Shown: positions 1-12,810, counted from the stretch's first letter. The stretch is 64,000 nt of DNA from Coix lacryma-jobi var. lacryma-jobi (GCA_009763385.1 CM019826.1:99184848-99248847), one strand, 5' to 3'. Notes: a model not told the origin generated them from the sequence alone. Numbers and translations are program-made.

Positions 1-3000
1 CATAGCCACAGTAGAGCTTACCGTAGCATGTGACCAGTACTAACAAATAGTTCTCGATCCAACGGGCCAACACGGACGGGCCCTAGGTGACACAGACGGA
101 AACACTACACCAGGACTCCATTTCCTGTGCAAGTTACCTGCCCGGTCTCATTTTAATTACACCATCCAAACCGAGGGAAGGGTTCCCAACAATAGCATCT
201 CTCTTTTCAAAAACCTACTCTAATGAGCAAGGCAAGCAATCTAAGCATTTGTAAATAACCCCGTGACAAGGATAGTATGAGGAGTAATCAGGTAGCCAAT
301 GCATCAAGTAGGTAACATTCAACTCCTAAACTTAATGCACCAGATTTTATCAACAAGTATATTATTTAAAATTGCAAGGTAGGGGCAAATGCACCGGGCT
401 TGCCTTGGGGTTCTCTCTTCAGGCTCGTCCCAACAGATATCAAACCCAACCTCGTAGAAGTCCGGTGCCTCCCGTGCTGCAATCTCCGGCTGATCCGTGC
501 TAACCTCGGTTTCTAAACGCAATATACGAACGAGCATATATAAGATGCATGTGATGCGAATATGAATGAATGCTCATGATGCAGGACAATTATAAGTAGA
601 ATAGTACAGCAGTAAACAATAATCCTAAACTGAATTCATAAACAGACATCACAATTGGAATAAGATTCGCATAAGTGGTAACCCGAACAGATTTCATGCA
701 CCAACTTGTTTTAACCATAACTGGAGCTACAGAATAGCTATTCAGGTGATTCAGGACAATCTGGAAATCTTAACAAATTATATAAAACTTTTCTGTAATA
801 CACAAAAGCTGATTCCAGGGTCATATGGACAAAACAATTCATTTGGTTAAATCTGTCTAGATTCTGGACAGATTCAAACACCACTGTTCCACAGATCATA
901 TCTGGAGTTCAGAAATAGCAACATTCGTGACCTAGACCATTCTGGAATCACATGAAATCCTCTACAACTTTTTTATAATACACCAAATCAGATTCACAAG
1001 TTAAATACCCAAACAGTTCAGTTTTCACAAACTGTCCAGATTCTGGACAACACTGCATACCCAGATTGCATAGAACATAATTTCCAGTATACATCCAACA
1101 ATATGAAATTTCAGGAGCAACTAGATATACAAAAGTACTACAACTTTGCTATACAACATTTTGACAGAAAACCACATGATCATGGTGTTATCATATTTCC
1201 AACAGAACTGATCCAGAAATGACAGAAATTGACAAGAGCAAGTTTCTTTCAATGGCATAATCAAACATGATCAAGTACTCAATTCTTAACATGATTATAC
1301 AGCAGAGATCTATCAAGGATTCACATGTAACCTTCTTATTCATGATTTCTTATCAACAGTAATTAACTCATCAATTATATATATAATTGTTAATCAAAGA
1401 TTGAGCTAATTAGACAACACAATCATGATACCATCCAAAGGGATTTCTCCTAACCCAAACCTTGCTGTGTGAATTGACTCAGTAAACATTACAGTGACTA
1501 TCAAGCTTTTAACAATATGATAAAAGAAATCAAATTGCAGAACTAAGCTTAATCAAGCAACCACCATTATTGATTAATGACTTAATTATTAAGGTTAAAA
1601 ATTTATTTTCACCAATTAGGCTCATAATTTTTGCAGAGGTGTGTTATGTGTTGCAAAGTACTACAAAATTGATTTCACAATTTCTGGACTTCAGGAACAG
1701 CCTACAAAAATTATTTAAAGTGCCTAAACCATTTATTTAACTATTTTAATACCCCAATAAAACTTGTCCAAATTCGAAGTTTCATATTTTTACAATTTTC
1801 TTTTTACATACCAGAGGTGGGCTACACAAAACTTTTCACGATTTTAGGAGCTATAACAAAAATACGGCAAAAATGACAAATTCTGCTACTGTTCATATGC
1901 GCAAAAATAAAAACCCCTAACGCTGAGCCACTGACAGGCGTGGCCCGGCTGTCAGCCAACCTAGCGCACCAGCCCGCGCGCGCGCCAGCGCTGACCGCGC
2001 GGCGGCGGCGTTGACCGCCGGCCGTTCTCGCCGGCGGCGAGGCCAGAGACAAATCCGACACCAACCGTGACACTCTCCTACGACTTGCGAACACGTGGGT
2101 GGGCTCGGACTGGACAGGGATGACCGCAGACGACGGGCCCCGCGGCAATGGCGGCTCGGCCGCGCCGTTCCCCGGCGGCGCGCCGGCATTCCGGCCAAAG
2201 CGGCGCGGTAGCGTTGAAAAGGAGGCGAGCATCGGCATCAGAACCTCACCTAGGGCTGGTGCTCGCGTCGGATAGGTTCGGAGGTGCTCGGGGACTAGGA
2301 AGTCGAACGGCGTCGGCGAAAATGGCGGCGGCCCGAAGCTTGGCGGCGACGTTCCGGCGACCCCGACGCGGTAGCGACCTGGAAATCGAGCCGATGATGA
2401 TCAGTGGGCCATGGAGAAGCTGGTGGTGTACCCAATTTGGTTCAAGAGGTCTCGAGCTCACCGCGCGACGAGAACAGTGGTCGCGGCGGCGGTTCACCGG
2501 AGTTGGAGAAGACGAGGCTCGGCTGGGCAATGCAGGGGACCTGGGCGCGATTCAGTGGGTTGGGGGGGTGGTCAGGGTCATGGCGGAGCTGTGGTTGGGC
2601 TAGCACTGGCGGAGGAGACTCAACGGCGACAAATTCCGTCGCCGGAGTTCCTGCGTTCGTGGCCGGCGCTAGCAGAGAGGAAAGAAAGGAGTGTAGCACG
2701 GCGATGGAGTGGTATATGAAGACGGCGAGGAGCTCAGGGAGTGCGCCAGCGAGTTGTGTGCATGCAGTGGGAGCGAGTGGCGCGTGGATGGGGACGTGTC
2801 GACGCCGGAACGCCCCTGTGTCCACGACGGCCGCCGTGGAGGCCATGCAAGCCTCCATGGACTGTAGCTACAGTGAGTTCTGTCCCTTTTGAATTGCGCC
2901 CAAATTTTGAACTAAAGTGCAAAATCCGTAAGAATGAAAGTTGTTCAGAATTTTGTGGTCTACAAACTTGCTTAAAGAACCATGTTCCAATTCGGCATAG

Positions 3001-3584
3001 TTTTTGAATTATGGTTTGAATTCAAATTTGACCCAAAATGAATTCTCAAATTACATTGAAATTTCCTGAAGAACATCAAAATCTGTGAATATGAAAGTTG
3101 TCACATTTACCATTCCCTACAACTGTGATTAAAGGGCCAAGGTCAGATTCTCAATAGTTTGAGAGTTGTAGTTCAAGGGTATATTCTAGGGTTTAAACAA
3201 ATTTGTCCAATTCAAATTCTGTGCAGAATCTTTGTTAACTTTATATACCAAAGTTGTTCCATTCATGAGTATCTACAACTTTGCTTTAAGAACATGCCCA
3301 GATTCAGCTTAGATTTTAGTCTTTATCATAGGGCCACTATAAGGACTTGTGATTTCATGAACCCTATGACACTATAAGTCTATCTTCACTAGAAATCATC
3401 CACTAGATTTCCTTAAGCACCACACATCAAATGAGTAAAACAGAATTTAAACAAGCAAATGATGCACTTGAGATCAAGTTACATGAAATTTGTAAATGCA
3501 TCTTTAGTGTTGCTACATGAATGCTTTCCATGCTCATGATGACATGTCAAGTTTTATTTGGCTTTAAACACCAGAGGTGTTACA
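1..3584 (-). mobile_element. Chromovirus LTR N (Tekay-like), partial
   Basis: The right end, read on the minus strand, is TGTAACACCTCTGGTG, the start of a Ty3/gypsy chromovirus LTR of the same type as those starting at 51589 (minus) and 60521 (plus). Leftward it shows the usual parts of such LTRs: an AT-rich stretch, a very GC-rich core (about 1917-2870) and another AT-rich stretch. Near 319-537 a short reading frame resembles the corresponding part of LTR Q (around 63200-63360; both end in a similar peptide with RCI). The LTR continues past the left edge, so it exceeds 3.5 kb. The bases after its end (CAATG, 3585-3589) align with the LTR of element A, so it probably inserted into A. The open frames in the GC-rich core look like chance frames, not genes. 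Confidence 0.75.
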
Positions 3585-4593
3585 CAATGCATAGAGAGAC
3601 TCCAATCATACCTCTGTGCTTTGGGATTTTCAGGAAGTGAGACCATAATCTCATGATTGTCTCGTGTGGTAGACACACTGTTGAAATCCTGGATCGATTC
3701 GCGTTTTGTGTTGGTGTTCTTCGCATTTCGGTTTTTTCATCTCCCGTAGATTTGCCTCGTTCTCCCTCTCCGTGAGATGGTTTTTGATTCCACTTGAATC
3801 ATTTTGTTCTTGGTTGTGAGGCCTTTCTTTCCACCGAAGGATTTCTTCCCTAACCTCACAAATCCATAGATTGGGCTGATTTCGCGTTCGTTCTTCGTTC
3901 TTCCCCCTTTTCCGATGTTCTTCGGATTTCTCTGGATTGAGTTGGTTTGGTGCGATGATTTCTTAGGATTAGCACCCCAATACGTAGAGGAACACCTAGG
4001 AGGAGTTTGATCGAAGTCCCTTTCGATTTGGTTGAGATTGAATCGAATTTGGTTTTGAACCCGTGCTGTTTTGTGCTTTCTGTGCGTTGGCGGACAGTCC
4101 GCGACCTGACGGCGGACAGTTCGCGAATCGAGATTTTGCAGAGTCAGTCAGGCGCAGCCCCTGACTGTTCACTGTCAAGTGAACGGCGGACAGTCCACGG
4201 TACAAACCCACGGACAGTCCTGGACTCATCCAGAACTGTTTTAGTTCGGTTCTGTTTCTGGTCTTTTGCCGGCGGACAGTCCGGGCACCCAGTCGCAGAC
4301 AGTCCGGCAGTCACCGGACAGTCCGAGACCCTGGCCCCGGACAGTCCGCGAATTTGCAGACTGTGCAGTTTTGCTTTGGGGCTTTTGCACTTGGTTTCGG
4401 TCGTTCTCCGGGGGTTCCGTTGTACCACTAGGACATCTCCTAGGGTATCCACCTACTCGTAAGTCGTGAACTCTCCGGTCGTCTTGAGTCTTTGTTTTTG
4501 GGGTGATTTTCTGGGACAAGGGTCATTCTATTCATGAGTTGAATTTGAGGCTTCCATTCACCCCCCCCCTCTGGTCGCCAATCTGGTCCTTCA
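3585..4593 (+). mobile_element. Sirevirus A 5' LTR, right part
   Basis: The segment aligns with 13422-14030 plus 37118-37557 of the 3' LTR, for example the shared AGAGAGACTCCA and the CATTCACCCCCC tract just before the end. It ends TCCTTCA at 4593, followed by AT and the PBS. The U3 hairpin array and TATA box seen in the 3' LTR are missing here because the upstream part lies beyond the inserted LTR N. Confidence 0.85.
4091..4348 (+). repeat. GGACAGTCC palindrome array in LTR A
   Basis: About eight copies of CGGACAGTCCG or close variants lie between 4091 and 4348 (for example near 4091, 4113, 4190, 4212, 4274, 4297, 4318 and 4339). The arms GGAC and GTCC are self-complementary around a central A. 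The same array is in the 3' LTR, split by element D (13923-14030 and 37113-37318). It lies downstream of the TATA box, so in R or U5. Confidence 0.85.
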
Positions 4594-4595
4594 AT

Positions 4596-4607
4596 TAGTA
4601 TCGGAGC
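4596..4607 (+). other. Primer binding site of Sirevirus A
   Basis: TAGTATCGGAGC lies two bases after the LTR end. It is a one-base variant of TGGTATCGGAGC found intact in element C, the copia-type site complementary to the 3' end of initiator-methionine tRNA. Confidence 0.85.
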
Positions 4608-4641
4608 CGGTTAAGGATCTTCTCTACATTAATCGGTTTCG

Positions 4642-7381
4642 ATGGGAATGGCAAGGATCCTTGGTTCGATGGGACGAACAATTCCTATTGGAAGATTCAG
4701 ATGCGTGCTTATCTCAACAGCATCGGATCTTCTATCTGGGAGATATGTGAGAATGCTGAGTACGAGGTCCTTGCGGCTCGTGTGGGTCAGATCTAGATTG
4801 ACCAACACGAGGCCAACTCTAAGGCTCGTAACGCTCTTCTGTCCAACATCTCCCTTCCTGAGTTCGAGCGTGTCTCTGAGCTTGAGACGGCACGAGAGAT
4901 CTGGGTGAAGCTTCAGAGTATCACGAGGGGACCGTTCAGGTCAAGACCAGACTCTTCGAGACGTACAAGCACGAGTACGAGAACTTTGTTCAGTTGGAGG
5001 GAGAGATGATTGACGCTATGTTCGCTCATTTCCAAACGATTGTGAACAAGATGCGTGCCAATCGGGCTAACCTACCCAATGACGATCATGAGAGGGCTCT
5101 CAAGTTGCTATACGCCCTGAATCGGAGGGTTTGGGAGGTGAAGGTGTCGACTATCATAGAGTCTCCATCTTATGACACCCTCACCGTGGACGAGCTGTTC
5201 CGCAAGCTCAAGTCCACCGAGATCGATCACCTGACTCAGGCCAAGTTGAAGAACCCATCTTCACATTCCATGGCTTTGGTCTCAGGCAAGGGTGGATCGA
5301 TTTTTCCTGCTGACGCTTCACCTCCTCTCTTTGCTTTGTCTTCTTTGCTTGCAGTTATGGAGGAGCAATTGGAGGTGTTGGGAGACGACGAGCTCGCCCT
5401 CGTCATCACCCGGTTCTCGCAGTTTCACAACAACCGCTAGAATCATCAGCGTGGTGGCGCACGTGAGGGCTGCTACAAGTGTGGTGATCCAGATCACTTC
5501 ATCGTGAACTGCCCCAAGAACAACAAGAAATCTTCCGGCAAGACTCGCAACTCCAAGCGCAAGGGCAAGCCGGAGTACAAGACCGAGAAGAAGAAGGGCA
5601 GTTTTCGCCTGGAGGACGTGGAGAAGGCTTTCGACACCGGTCGGCGTGCCCTCTTCACTTCCATAAGCGACGCATACAAGACCTCCGACAGCGACTCCAG
5701 CGACGACGGGTCCAAGCACAAGACGGAAGATCTCTTCAACGGACTCTGCTTCTTCGACAACTCCTCCAAGGGCTTCTGCACCATGGCCCTAGATGAGGAG
5801 GACAACAAGTTCCAGGTGAAGGACATCGATGACACCAACAACGACGACGATGACAACGCTTCCGAGGTATCAACCTCTTCTATTGTCGATCGTCTCACCG
5901 ATGGGCGCGATGGCCTTGCTGAGTTAGTCTTTGCTCTGGAGAAGAAACTCAAGCTTGTTATCCGAGAGCGCAATGAGTTTAAGGCCAAGATGAATGAGGC
6001 GCTTATGGAGCTTGAGTTTGCTAAATCCGAAGTGAGGGTGACTGATGAGGAGGAGTGCGATGAGTGCACCACACACATGAAAAACTTTTCCACCCTGCAA
6101 ACCAAGTATGCCTCTTTGATCGAGGTGTATGATGAACTGAAGAGTAGGCTAGACTTGGTTGGTGAGTGTCGTGAGTGTGCCTCCCTAAAGCAGGAGCTGG
6201 AGGAAGTGAAGGCGAGGCCATCTTTGTTGGGTGCGTGCAAGCTTTGTTCTAGCTTGCGAACTAAGTTGGCAGGAGTTAATGCCAAGCTTGCCGAAGCCTT
6301 GAAGGCCAGCTCAGTTAGCACCTTGTCCGCTCTATGTGAGTGATGCGTAGGGATGGAGCTTGAGATTGCCAACTGTCATCATGACAGGATGCAAACCGAG
6401 GAGAAAAACACATACCTTCGGTCCATCCTAAGCTGGGTGTCATGCACTGAGCCGCAGTTGGGCATGATGATCAGTCAGTTCAAGAGGGGAACTGATTGCT
6501 CGGGAGTAGGCTTTGCTTCAGTTGGGAAGGGCGCTAGTATCTTTGGCAAGATCGGTGAGTTTAGTGGAGTGAGCCCTAGTGAGAAGCCATCCGCTATCCC
6601 TAAGCTTGCCAAGATCACCCCACCTGAGCCTCCCAAGCCTATCACCAAGGATGGCATCCTTGATGAACCTCCCAAGGCTCCACCTCGCAAGCAAGTGTGG
6701 GTTCCCAAACCTAATCATCTTAGGAACACACTTGACACCCTTCCTGACGTCTCTAGTGATCCATTTCTGAGAGGCAAGCAGCCAGCCAGAGTGCACAACC
6801 CTCGCAACCATAGGAACCAACAACCCAAGAGAGTGGTGAGGTTCGAGTGTGAGTATTGTCACCGTGAGGGTCACCTAGCTGAGTTTTGCTTTCGGAGGAA
6901 GAGAGACGCTAGGAAGGAGTTGGAGCTGAACAACCAGGCCAGGCACCACCCTCTCCATGGTGTGCAAGGTCGGGGAGTTCAGAGGCAGGGCGCTAGACCT
7001 GGAGGTGCACCCCCTTAGGTGGCTAGGCCCCAGGTAGCTAGACCACGAGGTGGTGGTTGTGCCCGTTGCGGTTTCAGTCGTCCTCAATACGATCGTGAGC
7101 CGAGTGTAAGAGGCTTTGCTGCACAGTCCCATAGCGGACCACCTTTTCAGCATGGTGGTGATCACTTTGCTCAAGTGGGACATGTAGGTCAGTATGGAGG
7201 TTTTCCGTTCCATAGCGGACCACCCTTTTAGTTTGGTGGTGATCGCTATCCACCCATGGGACGAGGACAGCTTGGTGTTGCTTCTAACACTTTTTCTAGG
7301 CCTATGACACAACACTGGTATCCTTCTCAGTATACTAACCCTAGTGTTGTGCCATATGCTCATTTCCTGCCTTTCTATTAA
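4642..7381 (+). pseudogene. gag: Sirevirus A gag, decayed
   Basis: This is the capsid/nucleocapsid polyprotein of a Sirevirus. The N-terminal part is a copia-type gag (UBN2-like) domain, including a motif FDGTN-SYWKI and the later segment with IVNKMRANRANLP. A first CCHC zinc knuckle (CYKCGDPDHFIVNC) is near 5475. A long acidic and coiled-coil stretch follows with paired cysteines (ECDEC, ECREC, ACKLC), then a second zinc knuckle (CEYCHREGHLAEFC) near 6846. Compared with elements B and C the start codon is lost, there is an indel near 4918 and there are stops at 5438, 6341, 7016 and 7229. From 4994 onward the frame is otherwise kept. The final TAA (7379-7381) overlaps an ATG in the pol frame. 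Not functional. Confidence 0.85.
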
Positions 7382-10300
7382 TGCAGGAACTTCGGTTGGA
7401 GAACATGTGGCTCATGGATTCCTGGTGTTCGCGCCACATGACCGGAAAGAAGGAATGGTTCTCCAGCCTAGACCCCGTGGTGCACAAGGAGTACATCACT
7501 TTTGGGGGTAACAGTAGAGGTAAGGTTGTTTCTCTTGGAGCTATTCGGCTCAATGAGAACTTTGTTCTTAAGGACGTTGCTTTAGTTTCTAACTTGCATT
7601 ATAATTTGCTTTCAGTTTCGCAACTCCTTGAGGATGATTTTGAAGTGCACTTTAAGAAGGGTTTGAGTCGTGTCTTAGACCCTCGGGGAGATCTTGTTTG
7701 TTGGATCATTCCTTTTGGTCATGTTTTTAGAGCCGATTTTTCTCGCTCTTTCGGCTCTGCTAGATGTTTGATGGCTGGTCCTTCTTTTGATTTGTGGAAG
7801 TGGCATAGGAGGCTTGGTCACTTGAGCTTTGACTTGCTTGCAAGACTTAGCTCACTTGGTCTAATCCAAGGATTGCCCTAGCTTAAGTTTCAGATGGACC
7901 TTGTTTGCCATCCTTGTCATCACAGGAAGATGGTTGCTGCTTCTCACCCACCTGTTAATCAGGTGATGACAAAGCGACCGAGCGAGCTTTTACACATGGA
8001 CATAGTTGGTCTAGCTCGGGTTTGCTCAGCGGGTGGGAAGTGGTACGTTCTAGTGATCGTTGACGATTTTTCGATGTATTCTTGGGTGTTCTTCATGGAG
8101 GGTAAGGATGAAGCCTTTTCTTTTGCTCGTGATTTGATTTTGAGGTTGAAAACTGAGTTTCCCTCTGATACTATTAGCGCTATCCGTAGCGATAATGGTA
8201 TTGAGTTTTTTAACTCACAATTTGCCTCTTTCTGTTCTTCTCATGGAATCGAGCATCACTTTTCTTCTCCTTATGTTCCCCAGCAGAACGGTGTGGTTGA
8301 GCGCAAGAACCGAACCCTTGTTGAGATGTCTAGGATGATGCTCGATTAGCATAGGACTCCTAGGCGTTTTTGGGCCAAGGCGATCAACACCGCTTGCCAC
8401 GTTTCAAATCGCATTTTTCTTCGAGCTTTCACGAAGAAAACTTCTTACGAGTTGCGTTTTGGACGGGTACTCAAGGTATCTCATTTTCGGGTGTTTTGGT
8501 GCAAGTGCTTTATCCTGAAGCAAGGCAATTTGGACAAATTTGAGTCTCGCTCTGCTGATGGCGTGTTTCTTGGTTATGCTTTGCATTCGTGTGCTTATCG
8601 AGTTCTTAACCTTAAGACTAACCAGACACTGGAGACCTGCGAGGTCACATTCGACGAGACTATGCCATGTGTTTCCTCTGCTTTTGATATTGTAGGAGAT
8701 CAGGAGATTAGAGAGACGATCTTTGTGGAGGAGGAGCAGGAAAATGCCGATTGGGGTGATCCCGAGCCAACTCCACTGGCTGCCCCTGTCGACCCTGCGA
8801 CGACTACTTCAGCTCGAGGACCCGATCCCACGATGTCTTCTTCTTGGGGTCCTCTAGAGCCCCCTCTCCAGCGAGCACCAGCTGCACCTGAGGGAGCGAC
8901 AGCATCTGGCGAGGGGGAGGCGACTTCGGTGAGGCAAGCGCCCCGAAGCGTTCCGCATGCTCACCCCTCGCATCAGATGATCGGCGGCATCGACGAGCGA
9001 GTCACGTGGTCGCGAGCGTATGAAATCTCACACTTTGCTCATTCTGCATTCGTTGCTTCTTTTGAGCCCAAAGATGTTGGACATGCTCTTTCTGATCCTA
9101 ACTGGGTTAATGCCATGCATGAGGAGTTAGCAAACTTTGAGCGAAACCAAGTTTGGACCCTAGTTCCACCTCCACCAGAATGCCACCCAATAGGTACCAA
9201 ATGGGTTTTCAAAAACAAACAGGGTGAGGATGGGATGGTAGTGAGGAACAAGGCTAGGCTAGTAGCCCAGGGTTTTTGCCAGAAAGAGGGGATAGACTAT
9301 GAGGAAACCTTGGCCCTTATAGCCCGTTTAGAAGCCATTAGGATCCTTCTAGCCTTTGCTGCTTCGAAGGGTTTTAAGCTTTATCAGATGGATGTCAAGA
9401 GTGCCTTCTTGAACGGGTATATAGAGGAAGAGGTTTATGTTAGGCAACCCCCAGGTTTCGAGGATCCCAAGTTTCCAAACCATGTCTTTAAACTATCAAA
9501 AGCTTTGTATGGTTTGAAACAAGCCCCAAGAGCGTGGTTTGAGCGTTTGAAAACCTTTTTGCTCTCCAAGGGTTTTAAAATGGGACGGGTAGATAAAACT
9601 TTGTTTCTCCTCAAGCAAGGCAATGACACCCTATTAGTCCAGATTTACGTGGATGATATCATCTTTGGTGCTCCTCTCATGCACTTGTTGCCAAGTTTGC
9701 AAATACTATGAGCAGGGAGTTTGAGATGAGTATGATGGGTGAGTTGACTTTCTTCCTTGGGTTGCAAATCAAGCAAACTCAAGACGGGACGTTCGTGCAT
9801 CAAGGCAAATACACGAAGGACATCCTGAAGAAGTTCGACATGGGCGAGGCCAAGCCTCTTACAACGCCCATGGCGACGACTGTTGTGATGGACGCGGACC
9901 AAGACAGAGAGCCAGTTGACCAGAAGGAGTACAGGAGCATGATCGGCTCGCTCCTGTACCTGACGGCGACGAGGCCGGATATATAGTTTTCTGTGTGTCT
10001 GTGCGCTCGTTTTCAGGCGTCCCCTCGGACTTCCCACAAGCAAGCGGTCAAGCGCATCATGAGGTACCTCTGATACACTCCTGAGTTCGGACTTTGGTAC
10101 TCTTCTTCTTCGACCCTTTCGCTTTGTGGTATTCCGAGCGGATTTTGCCGGTTGTCAGCTTGAGCGCAAGTCTACTTCTGGGACTTGTCAGTTTCTTGGC
10201 TCTTCACTTGGTTTCATGGTCTTCGCAAACAGTCGAACGTAGCCCAGTCTACTACAGAAGCCGATATGTTTGCCGTTGATTCTTGCGCGTCGCAGCTTTT

Positions 10301-10592
10301 ATGGATGGTTTGCTACATTGCGTGATTTGGTCTAGATTTTCAGTCGGGTTCCTTTGCTTTGTGACAGCACTCTGCTCTCCATTAGTGTAACAAAGAACCC
10401 TGTTCTTCACTCCAGACCCAGCACGACATTGATGTTCGCTTTCACTTTCTTCATGATCACTACGAGAAAGGCGACATTGATCTTAGTCATGTAGACACCC
10501 ATAACCAGGTTGCAGATATCTTCACCAAGCCTTTGGATCTCTCAACTTTTGCTAGGTTGAGAGGTGAGCTTGGTGTGTGTTTCCCCTTTTAG
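7381..10592 (+). pseudogene. pol: Sirevirus A pol (PR-IN-RT-RH), decayed
   Basis: This polyprotein would carry out processing, integration and reverse transcription. The order is copia type. The protease comes first, with the active-site region degraded to MDSWCSRHM instead of D-S-G-C-S. The integrase follows, with an HHCC region (RRLGHLSF ... CHPCHHRKM) and catalytic-core pieces HMDIVG, SDNGIEF and QNGVVERKN. The RT has MDVKSAFLNGYI, ALYGLKQAPRAW and the IYVDDIIFG active site near 9645. RNase H ends in RGELGVCFPF. One frame runs from 7381 to about 9680 with stops at 7879 and 8347. A frameshift near 9680 moves the rest to another frame, a TAG follows at 9984, and RNase H is badly degraded after about 10070. 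Confidence 0.87.
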
Positions 10593-12366
10593 ATGGGGGA
10601 AGCATTTTGTCTGGTGTATCTTAGACTGACTTTTTGTTTTGAGTGTTGAGTCTGTTTAATTTTGTTTTCTGCATGCATTTCATCATGTATACATCTTGCA
10701 TTTTCGAGCTTCATGTCTATATTCCTTAGAATGAACTTATGCTCTGATTAGTGTATGCTTCGATGATATATGATGATGCTTATAGCTTAGGCTCTCTTTG
10801 ATCACTGATACATGTTGTGAGCTAAGCTATTTATAAGAATGATGGACATGCTTAATGAACTTAAAATTTCATACATGTTCACCATTGAGATTGGCAACTA
10901 GCATGTGTAGGATGTGTTGAGGTCACTTGAGCTAATTCATATATGCTAGGTTGCTATGTCTCTAGTTCTGAGTCTTTCACTTGCTTGGACTGTTCATATT
11001 TTGCTTAAAATGAACCAAGTATTAGTGAATTGAAAAGATCGAGATGGGATTGCTTTGTGAGCACATCACGGTATCGAGATTGTTTCTCATAGCACCTTGA
11101 GTTAAACTTGAGCCGTGTAGTGTAAGACCGAAACCGATGCTTTAAGCTTCTGATTGCATATGCATAGGCTTAGCTCGGTTGAAAAGTTAGGCAATGACAA
11201 GCTTTCAACCTCTCGCAATCACATGCTAAATTTAACTTGTGTTAATAACCGCTGCAAATTCTCCGATAAAATATGAAAAACACAAGTCTATGTTTCACTC
11301 TAAAGCATGGTGATTGAACTGTGCTAGGGGTAGTTCACCTTGTATACATGTTTAGCACTTGTTTGACTTCTTGTCTATACATGTTCAGTGCTATTTTGAT
11401 GGTGAAAACCCTTTTCTAAATGGCTTAAAACTGCTCACCTGGCTTATGCATTCATATTTTGTATTCCGTTTTCAGTTTGAGCCTTTGCTAGCATTTTTGC
11501 TTGTTGCCTTGTAGTCGGATCAGCATTTTTTAGAGCATTCTTTCACTCTATCAAGTATATACCTGAAGCTACTAACATGCATTTTTGACTCATGTGCATT
11601 TGCTTGACTCCGATAGGCACGGCCTAGCTTCGTCTCGCTTAATTGGGCTCTTTTTCCCTTCTCTTTTGATTGCAAATTGCCCCCAAGGGGGAGAATGTTT
11701 CCAAGGATGAGATCTTTAAACTTTATGTGGTGACAATTTGCAATTTATGCTTCACTTGCTGAGGGGGAGTTCGTTGAGTGAGGGGGAGCTTTTCTGCTTT
11801 GTTCCGAGTCGGTTTTCATTGGTATCGATCTTTTCAGCTAGTTGTGTCAAGCCTTTGTGCCTCTATCTTGAGGGACTAGCTGTTTTCACCAGTCTGTTTT
11901 GGTGATTCTCCAAACAAAAAAAGCTACTGACTATGAATATTGCGACACAACACAAAAGTCAGAAACTAATAAAACACAGTGTTTTGAGCAGTATTTTATT
12001 TGTATAGGATTGAAGCTGTGGTTGTGGGGAAATTATTCTGTCCTTCCTTTTTGTGAGGACTAGCTTGATTCTTGACTTTGTTGCGTTGAGCCATTGCCCA
12101 TGTCTTTGGGAACCAAGTCTTATGCTCTGATTCTGATCGATTTTTGCTCTTTGATGGGTTGTTGCTCCGATCTTTTGCTTGGTTGTGTCGAACCGTTGCC
12201 CATGTCTTTGGGGACCAAGCTTTGCTTATCTCGTTCTGTTCTTTGTCGGCCTTTTCTTTGGCTTTTGGACATTTCGAGTAAGTTTTCTCCTTCTATCTAC
12301 TGATGTTTTCTTTTTATTTTGATTACGGTTACTATGAGTTGACGATGCACTAATCAAGGGGGAGAT
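10593..12366 (+). other. Sirevirus A 3' non-coding spacer with several polypurine tracts
   Basis: This 1.77-kb stretch between pol and the 3' LTR has no convincing ORF. It is homologous to the spacers of B (41626-43164) and of C (23954-24828, shorter). It contains internal polypurine-like tracts AAGGGGGAG at 11685, GAGGGGGAG at 11761 and AGGGGGAG at 11781. The true tract (CAAGGGGGAGAT, 12355-12366) abuts the LTR. Multiplied polypurine tracts are a known feature of Sireviruses. Confidence 0.8.
11835..12220 (+). repeat. Three stem-loops with a related loop and different stems
   Basis: Stem 1 is CAGCTAGT (11835-11842) with ACTAGCTG (11875-11882). Stem 2 is GACTTTGTT (12074-12082) with AACCAAGTC (12111-12119), with one mismatch. 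Stem 3 is GCTTGGT (12177-12183) with ACCAAGC (12214-12220). Each loop is about 28-32 nt and has the form TGTGTCRARCC...CTTKRGGG; stems 2 and 3 share TTGCCCATGTCTTTGGG. Element B has related units on its own strand near 41775-41812, 41820-41865 and 41940-41980. Confidence 0.7.
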
Positions 12367-12810
12367 TGTGAACACAAGGTTGATATGTGTCCTTGTGGTT
12401 CCCTTCCTGAGTGATGAGTGATCGGTCAATGGGCAACATGTCTCTTGGCTGTGTTGGTATGCAGGTGCGGAGCTCGGAGACAGTGGTCGAAGGTGAGGTG
12501 AAGGTCAAGTAGAGACGTGCCGTGCCGACGGACCAAGAGCGGTGAAGGGTGGACGTGAGGCTTGGACCGACGGACCGGGAGACCTGAGGACCAGCTGTGG
12601 TAGCTGGCACGTGGCATCGGCAAGCAAGAGCACATGGGGATGTGCGGTGTATCAGCCGAGTCGGGAGGAAGGTGATGGCGTCGTGACACTTGGCGGGAGG
12701 CTAAGAAGGATGGCGAATGCACTGTGCCCGGCGTGGAGGTTGGAGATGCTCCGGCATCGGTGCTGGAACTCGGGGTGTGCGAACCACATCCTGTCTTCGG
12801 CGCGGGTTCG

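Noticed and set aside
1822..2892. Overlapping open frames on both strands
   Set aside because: They lie in the CpG-rich core of chromovirus LTR N, have Arg/Ala/Pro-rich low-complexity products and no domain. High GC content alone keeps stops rare.
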